From contig JAGOTP010000009.1 of assembly GCA_018061755.1 (NCBI GenBank), forward strand, positions 1 to 46,051: DNA of 46,051 nt. The letters run 5' to 3'. A program made the position numbers and the translations under genes. The notes beneath the pieces are model-generated. The model did no database searches, was not told the origin of the DNA, and was given only the letters and a program-made list of their open reading frames with translations. Shown here piece by piece: positions 32,956-41,900 of this stretch. This stretch comes from Patescibacteria group bacterium. Its GTDB lineage: Bacteria > Patescibacteriota > Patescibacteriia > 2-12-FULL-60-25. The number at the start of each line of letters is the position of its first letter. Within the stretch, counting starts at the first letter, position 1.

Positions 32956-35900
32956 ATGGACTCTACGCGTTCTTTCCGTCGCATCGCCTTTATCCTCGTC
33001 ACTGCTGTGACGGGGTTAGCGCTTTGTTTGGGGCCGATTGAGCCAGCTCTGGCTCAGGCAACGAAGGAAATGCCAATTCCTTTCAATGTGCCATCGCCCA
33101 TGGCGGTTACCATTTCGGCCAACTTGCCAGAGGCAGCTAATCAAACCTACAAAAACATCTATACAGAATTGACACGCGCGGGTGTGATCGCCCTCACAAA
33201 TGCCACACAGCTGTTTTTGGGACAGATGGCCTACGATGCGGCAGAATATATTGCGACGGGTGGCAAAGGACAGGGCAAGCTCTTTTTTGATGGCAAGTTC
33301 GGGGAATATCTGACGAACGTGGGAAGTGACGCAGCGGGAGAATTCATGGCAAGTTTGAGTGATTCAAGCTTCTTCCGTGGCGTTGGGTTCAATCTGTGTC
33401 AGCCTAGAGATCCAGCCACTCTCTTGCGTTTGCAGGTGTCTTTGGGTGATTTGGGGAGTCAGCTCTTTCCTTCTTCATCTGATCTAAACTTGCCGAGCGC
33501 GGGTGGCTTGGCTTCGAGTTTGGGCTTCACACCGAATCAATACAATCGTCCACGACCACGTTGTGAATTCCAATCGGTTTTGGATAACTACGACACCTTG
33601 TTCCGTACCATGAGCGATGGGGACGTGATTCGTAACTTGGAACGGAGCTTTGATCCAGCGCTCAGTCAATTAGGAACGATTACGAGCGTATATAACCGCT
33701 TTCTGACGGATGTTCAGCGTCAGGTGAACGACGCTGCTTCTCAGCGTGAGGAGGGGAATGGTTTCCGCCCAGTTGAAGGATTGATCTCGGGCAACATCCG
33801 TACACCAGCTTCTGTTGTTGCAGAAGCTACAAACGAACAGATCGTCCGCAAGCCAGGAGCGGATCAGACGGCCATCGTTTCAAGCATGTTATCGAATGCT
33901 TGGGAGGCGGGTCCCATTCAGCTCGCAATTTATACCGGTTCGATTTTCGTGAATACGTTGGCCTCGAAGTTCATGCAGCGTATTTTTGAGAAGGGTTTAG
34001 GTGGTTCGTTTACACCTTCGCTTTCACTCGACTTGTCTGGCCCAGATTCGGTGGCTGTCTATGGAAAAACCGATGCGCGCAATGCCAATATCGATTTGAA
34101 AAATCCACCACCACAACAAGTAGCAGACTACGATGTTGTGTCTCAGATGCAGACTTGTTTGCCAGCTCAGCGTGGAACCTGGAATTGTGTCATGGATCAA
34201 TCGTTGGTTCAGGCGGTTCGTTCGAAGACACAAGAGGGGGGCGTTACGGTGCGTGAAGCCTTGGAACGCAACATGTTGCATGGCGATTGGCGTTTGATTC
34301 CAACCGTCCGCACACGGGAAAACCAAGACGACCAGTGTTATACCTACGCTTACTGTGCGGGCAACCTGCAAAAGATGCGTCTCATGCGTATCTTGCCGGT
34401 TGGTTTTGAACTGGCTGCGAATAGTGTAAATAACGTTCGACGTTGTGATACGCCAGAAGGTTGTGTGACGCTGTCGGAAGTAGTGAAAAATTTTGCTGCT
34501 TGTAATGACAATGGACAGCTCGATGACGCCCACCCTTGGTGTCACTTGATTGATCCGAACTGGGTTGTCACCTCTTTCCCTCAGCAATGTAGTTTGACGG
34601 GCTTCAGCGATACGTTGGTCTCGAGCAAGCTGCCGATTCGCAAAGAGGAATGTCAGGATGTGAAGACTTGTTTATCTCGCAACGATCGTGGCGAGTGTGT
34701 CGGAGGCTATGGTTATTGTATGGCGGAGCGTTCAGTCTACCGCTTCTCGGCCGATGTCTGTCCGGCCTACGCAGCCAGTTGTCGTATCTATACGAATAGC
34801 GCCGGAACGAAAGTTGGCTACTTGCGCAATACGATTGATCGCGCGGCTTGTGATGCCTCAAACGCAGGTTGTCTTTGGTACTCTACGCGTCGTGCCACAA
34901 GCACGTCTGAAACAGATGATTGGACGGCGAGCACTTCGACGGGTGAGCGCATGTACTTCAAGGCTGCGACGGCGGGTCAAGGGGTGGCCACCAAAGGTCT
35001 TGAGACCTGTCCAGCTTCTGAGGAGGGTTGTACGCGTTTGTATAATTTCACGCCGGGTAAAGCGGCTTTGAACTTGATGATCAACGGTTCATTTGAATCG
35101 GAAGATACAACGACTTCGACGGATGCGTTAGCCTGGCGCACGCCGGGTCTTGCGGCCCTGTCCGCGCCTTATTTTGAGGAGATGCGTAATGCTCGTTTGA
35201 CGGATTGGACGTCTGAAACGGCTTTCGTTGGTGGAAAATCAATTAAGTTACAGGGAACGGCAGGAATCGTGCCGCAGTCTGTCTGGCAGTCGGTTGAGAT
35301 CGTACCGGGACGTGTCTATAGCTTCTCGACGTACGCTCGTTCGATGGCTGGATCTGCTTCATTGAACGTAGGTGTTATCCCTTATCGTAATTCAGATGGT
35401 TCTGGGTCTGAGACGGAAATCGAGTTGCGTACGCGTTATCATTCCTCGCTTGAGTTGTCGACCTATAATATGGCCGACCGTACGTATAATGCTTATAACA
35501 AAGCCTATACGTCTGAGCTTACGACCGATTGGGCACGTCATGAATTCTCGTTTGTGGCTCCAACTTCGTCTCGCTATGCCTATATCACCTTAGGTGGCGT
35601 CAACGTCTTAGTTGATGGCATTCAACTAGAGGAAGGGGAGTACGCCACGCCGTTCGTTGAGACCTTTAGCTCTGGTTTGCCGACAGTCTTTATGAAGGTC
35701 GCACCGGATGAATTGCAGTGTTCACGTCCGGTGACCGACAGAAGTCGTTCTGCTTTGTGTGGGAACTTTGCTCAGACATGTAGTCAATTGGAGGCGGGTT
35801 GTCAGGGCTACCAGGATCAAGAAGGTGGTCAGCAGATCCCAGCTATTCTGTCTGAAAATGACCTGTGTCCAGCCATGTGTGTTGGATACGCTGAATATCG

Positions 35901-38900
35901 TAAAGCGCCGTCTTCGTTCGACTTGGTCAAGGATATTGATCCACGCTTCAGCGATCCAGAGGAGGCAACTTCCACCTATTTCATCCCTGGGACGGCTGGT
36001 CAGTGTACACAGCAAGATGTTGGTTGTGAGGAATTCACCTTGTTGGATGATAACGGTGCGTCTGATGGCGCCACGGCGGCCTACAGCTATTTGCGTGCCT
36101 GTGAAAAACCAGGAACTGACTCCGAAACCTACTTTACGTGGGAAGGGGCGGATACGGTTGGTTATCAGCTGCGAACCTGGAGCTTGAAGCGTGATACCGG
36201 TCCTTTCGACCTCGGTCCACGTATTTTGACGAAGATTCAAGCGGATCAAATCAGCTTCAAGGAACCAGATACCTGTAACGAAGGCAGTTGGAGAACGGCA
36301 GCTGATCCGGATTGTCGTCAATTCTACGATGCTCGTGGCCGTATCTTCTATCGCTATTTCTCACAGACGATTCTTTCAGCGAATGAATGTACGAATGTCC
36401 GTTTGACGCGCAGCAGTCGCAATGATTGTGAACGTACCGGTGGTCGTTACAATGAACGTGGTGAATGTACCTACGGTGCTTATCTGCCAGAAAGTCGCTC
36501 GTGTAACGCGAGAGCCACCAGCTGTCGTATGTATATGGGAGCGAGTGCTGGAAACACGCAAGCCACCTTCCGTCAGTCGTTCCGTGAAGACTTTGCTCCG
36601 TTCGGTCGTCGTGGTTTGACCACTTCGACGGAAGCGCTGTTGGTGGGCGATGTGTCTGTCAAAGTGGGAGATCCGGGTGTGTCTGGTGAGCCAGAACGAC
36701 CTCTGGGTTATGCGCAAACACGTGCTCTCTTCGATTCGAGTGAAACGGCTCTATATCGCGCGACATTCTGGGCTAAAGCGCCAGCTACAAGTACGAGCAT
36801 CACAGTTCGCACCACGCGTGAAGATGGAGGCGGCGAAGCCGTGATCGGTACGGTCCGTCTTACTCCAGAGTGGCAGCGTTATACAGTCGGTCTGTTCGAA
36901 GGCGCTCCAAACGCTTCTAGTACCTATATTGTCTTTACCGCTCCGCTCTTGCGCAGCGCTGGCTTCGGCTTCTACTTTGACGAAGTGTCTGTGACTCGTG
37001 TGCAGGATGTGGTCTATGTTCGAAACAATACGTGGACGACCCCAGCTCAGTGTGATCAGGGATTAGATGGAGCGGATGAACCACAAGCCATGTTAAACTG
37101 TAAGGCTTACACCAATCGTGTCGGTCAGACGGTTAACGCGCGTCGCTTCACTCGTTTGTGTCGTGAGACGGCTATTGGTTGTAGTGCCTTCGTGGATACA
37201 CGCAACACGGATGAAACGTATGCTCGTCGCTTTGTTCAGCGGAACCCGATCGACCCAACTCGTCATGTACCATCGGTCGTAGTTCGTCCAGCTGATCGCT
37301 ACATCTACTTGATTGATGATCCAGCTAAGCGTTGCAACAGTCAGAACATGAGCTGTCGCGCCTTTGGAAAACCGAAATTGGCCCCAGACCGTCAGCGTTT
37401 GGATGTCGAACGTCCGTATGAAACGGTTTACTACAAAGATGATATTACGCGTTACGACAGCGCTTTGTGTAAGCCATCGGAAGCCTTCTGTGCGGAATTC
37501 AAGTTCGGGACGGTCAAGGAATATTTCCGCGATCCAGCCACCAGCGTTTGTGAATATCGTCAACCAGTTACAACAGAAGCTTCAGCTGGAGTACCGAGTG
37601 AGACCTTGCTAGGAGGTTGGTACGTAAAGGGTTCAGACGCGACACCTTGTTATCCAAGTATTTTGGAAAACGGTCGTACCTATGGTATCGCTCGTTCTGG
37701 TGATCAGACCTATAAGGGGTACGTCGGTGCCTGTGAAGAAGCGGCGGGTGAATGTATCGAGCTGCGTGATATCAACGACACGAGTGATCCAGCTCAACGC
37801 GCAGGCAAGTCCTATTTCTACATTAAGAATGACCGTCTGGATGTCTCGACCTGTAATGGTCAGGTAGACCTTGGTCGTGGTTGTGTACTCTTCCGCGACA
37901 TGAGTAGTGGTGCGCTAACCTACAACGCTCGTGCCAGTTATGAGCAGTACAAGACACAGGGCTACAAACCGGTCACACCAGTCGATTGTCGAAATAATCC
38001 GGAAAATCCGGCCTGTGTTCAAGGTGGGCGTTGTCGTGGGACGCGTGCAACGGTGACACGTCGTATCAGCGGTGATCCAGGCACGGCCTATAACAATGAT
38101 CAAGACGCTATTCTTCAAGTTCGTGGTACAGCAGTACCTTGGACAGGGGATGGAATCTGTCGCACGGATGACGACTGTCGTGTGGTGCCGAACGTCACGA
38201 ACCCTACGGTAATTACCTACAACGTAAACAATGGTGGTGCCTTGGAGCGTCGTACGACTTCTACTGCAGTTGTAGTCACGGAAGCTAACTGTCAGGCTCC
38301 GCCACCAGATCAAGCCAACGATGCCAACCTTTTGTTGAAGGTTTCGGTTGATCGTGAATGTTCGCAGTGGTTAGGTTGTCGCAGTTCTGAAACGGTGCTC
38401 GATCCTTCGACGAACAAGTACAAGGAAATTTGTAGTGTGCCAGCTCTGTGTGACAAGGGATCAGGTGTTGCGAACGATCAATTCTGTGCCAGTTATGTTG
38501 ATCGTCGTTCGACTTCGACAGAGCCTATTCTGGCTCAGGGCCAGGTGCTGACTGCTTCCTTGTATGCCGGTCGTGGTCTGGGATTAGGCCAGCGTGATTA
38601 CTCTGGTTACGCTATTCCGGACTCGTTCCAAGTCATGGACTTACAGAACGTGCGGGTGGCAGTCGAGGGTGCTAAGAATATTCCAGATGCTGCCTTCCGT
38701 TTGTCGCAGGAATATCGTTTGACGGCGGCGATTCCGATGCCTCCATTGCGTCGTATCACGGTCGGCGGAGTCACTCGTTATCAGCACACGCTTCGTCCAG
38801 GGCTGAATCAGGCCAAGATTTTGAACGAATACCAATGGTCGGATGCCTCTTCTGATGGTTTGGCTATCTCGAATCCAACGCTTGCCTTGTGTAAGCATGT

Positions 38901-41900
38901 TTCCTCTGGTCGTATCGGTTACTATATTCCGAGTCAGGCGGCTGATGACCGTCGATCGGCAAATTGTTATTTACCGGTCAACACGTCTTCTGAGTTGTTC
39001 AACTTCGATAAAGTTTCTCAGACATTCTCAGCGAGTGTCGATGCGGCTAACGCAGCCTTATTGACACGTGCTTATCCTCCCGCTGAATGTCGCGCTCAAC
39101 CAGAACAGGATGCTCCATATCCAGCTTCCTTCACAACGGATTGGGACATGACGAAGAATCCACCAAAACCATTGCGCCGCTTGGCTGGCTTCGCATCCGC
39201 CAACACCTGTGAATTTGGCGAAGACTGCAGCTGTACCTATAAGCGTGTCGAATACGAAAGTTCGCCAGCGGTGAAGTTCTACAATCAATACTCACAATCC
39301 AGTCCGCCTGGTGTGTGTGTTGGTGGTCCTCGCGATGGTCAGTCGTGTGTGCCGAGTAAGATCTTCAATGCAGGAACGAATGTTACAACGGCTCCAGCGG
39401 ATCCAGATGGTGGACAGACGGATGAGGCGACCAGTAATTCTGGTGCTCGTGCCAACGCGGTGAATGATGCTAGTTCCGAGCAGTTGTGTGGTCCGCCGGA
39501 GCTTGGTGGGCGCTGTATGCCGTTCAAGGCCGTCACTATCATTCGTGGGACGTTCGGCAGCTGTTTGGAGCGTGACTTGAGTCGTACGATCGGCCAAAAT
39601 AAAGATCTGACACCTTGTCTGACCTGGAATCCGACCCTGCTTCTAAACGGCGACAAAGATCCATATCACTACGAGCAATCGGCTGGCTACATGCCTCCAC
39701 AAAACTCCGGTCAGTACTACTGTCTCTCCAATGCTCGTAAACCAAAAACTGTTCCTTTGAACTCCAATTTCTTCTTCAAGACCCCGGGCGAAGGCGGGAC
39801 ATACTCTGGCAGAATCACCAAGCTGGGTTACTTTGATGGCCTCACGTCCGATGGAGATCTGGCGGAAGGGAATGATCTTGGTGCCCGTATCGATGGCGGC
39901 GAACCGGCTGGCTCAAATGTGTCATATGAATGTGAGCTGACGGATGATGACCAGGACGTGGGAGGATTCTCTGCTGATTTTTCGGCCTTACGTTTGATCA
40001 ATACTGGCCGAGGAGCTCGTCAGTACTGGGAAACATTCTTCCGTATTAGTCCGGCTGCCTTTGCTAAGGCATACCATGGCCGTGACGCAACGACGGAAAA
40101 TGACATCATGCTTTCCATTTCGGATCGAAGTATTGGATATATTGGTCTAAGTCCCATTAGCTCGCCGAACTCAACGGCTCGTTTGGCCTGTGCTTATAAC
40201 CAAGATTGGGTAGACGGTATCAGTACGCCTGATTATACGGACATCAATGCAGTTCATGGTCAGGACTCGCAATGGCAGCAAAAGTTCAATGCGGATTTCA
40301 AGGGCGTCTTAACCCGCTCGTCTGAAGATCTCATTATCGATCCGGCCTCAGCGTCTGGTGCTTCAAACGTCTTGCGTGATCCTTGTATTGAGACGACCGC
40401 CGCCTACCGTGGTCAGACTTGCTACTTCAAGACCTGGGAAACCGGCTACCGCACGGTGGAAGGGGATGATAAGACGAAATTCGTTGGCTTGTCGGCTGGG
40501 AATCGGGAAGATGGCTCGATTAGTCTGACGGGCTCACGCCGAACTTTCGAAACACTTCGTATTTCTACCTACAACGCCAAATGTGACCAGACAAAGCCGT
40601 ACTTCTCAGTGCGTGCCGTGTTCCAGTCGAAGATAAATACGGGTGATCGCGCTCCATTACCACGCAGTGAATTCGGGACGATTGCTACTCAGTGGACCAT
40701 GGCTGGTTTCTGGGTCACGGCCTGCGGCGGAGCTTCTACGGACGAGCATTACATCTACATGCGGCCTCGCGTAGAATACAGCGATGTCTGTCGTGAATTG
40801 GCGGAAGTTGTGAGCCGTGACTCGAAGCAAGATGCTGCCTTTACGGATCGAGTCTGGAAAGATGGAAACTTCACAATTCCAGTCTTGGGTATCAGCTACA
40901 ATGCTCGTTACTCGCCGTTCTCGAGCGCCTTGAATACGCGTAATCCTGGCGTTGATCCGCTCTTCCAGACGGGTCAGGAAGTAGTCGGCTACTCTCGCTT
41001 GAATCCTCCAACGTTCCTTGCAAGCGGCTACCGCACCTACTACTCCAACGACCCTGCGCCAAAGGATAAGTGGGCTCATCTCACGAACATCTTCGCGCGT
41101 GTTTATAACATCTATAAATACCACGAATCACAGGTAGCAAACGGTCAAACAGCTTGTCTTGCGGGTCCAAACAAGGGGCAGAAGTGTACACCATCGGGTG
41201 ATGGTACATCTCCCGACTGTAGTTCTAATGGTCGTTGTGATGCTAGTCGTCTGGCCGCTTCTGGTGTGACTGAATTTACGGCTGAACGTTGTAATGCCTT
41301 ATCTGGTATCAATGCTGGTCTCACCTGTTTGCCGGGTGAGCGGCGCGAAGATTGTCATATCGCCCCGATGCAGCTCACTGGAAGCGGTGTAGATTTGCGT
41401 ACTCTTCCTTGTCTAACGCAGCCAGGCTGGAGAAGAGAAGGTGATCTTTGGATCAATGGAAGTGCGCCGGGGGTTGCCCAATCGGCAGCTGCTACAGCGG
41501 GAGCCTTCCGCTGTCCAAACACTCCTGCCTCCCTACGTCGAGATGTTATAGGAAACGCCTGGGGTGGCCTCGCTTGGACGGCTGGTGTTCGTGGTCATCT
41601 GTGCAGTGCTCCAACGGATCAGGGAGAAATCGTAGAAGGCAGTGAGGAATGCCCAGAGCGTATTGTGAATGGATTAGAAATTGCGCCAGCTTCCGGTGCC
41701 CCTATCACAGCTCAGGGTGATCGAAGAATGCAAGTTCAATGTGTGCCTAGAACGGCAGGAGTCGCCATTACGCGAACGGCGCCTGGTCGTTGTCGTGTCG
41801 TGGTTCCACCTTATAGTATCAACGTCCCTGGTAAGCCTGCCTTTGAGATGGCTGGTTTCTCAACCAACCCAGATTCTGAAGGGTATGCCTACGGTGAATG

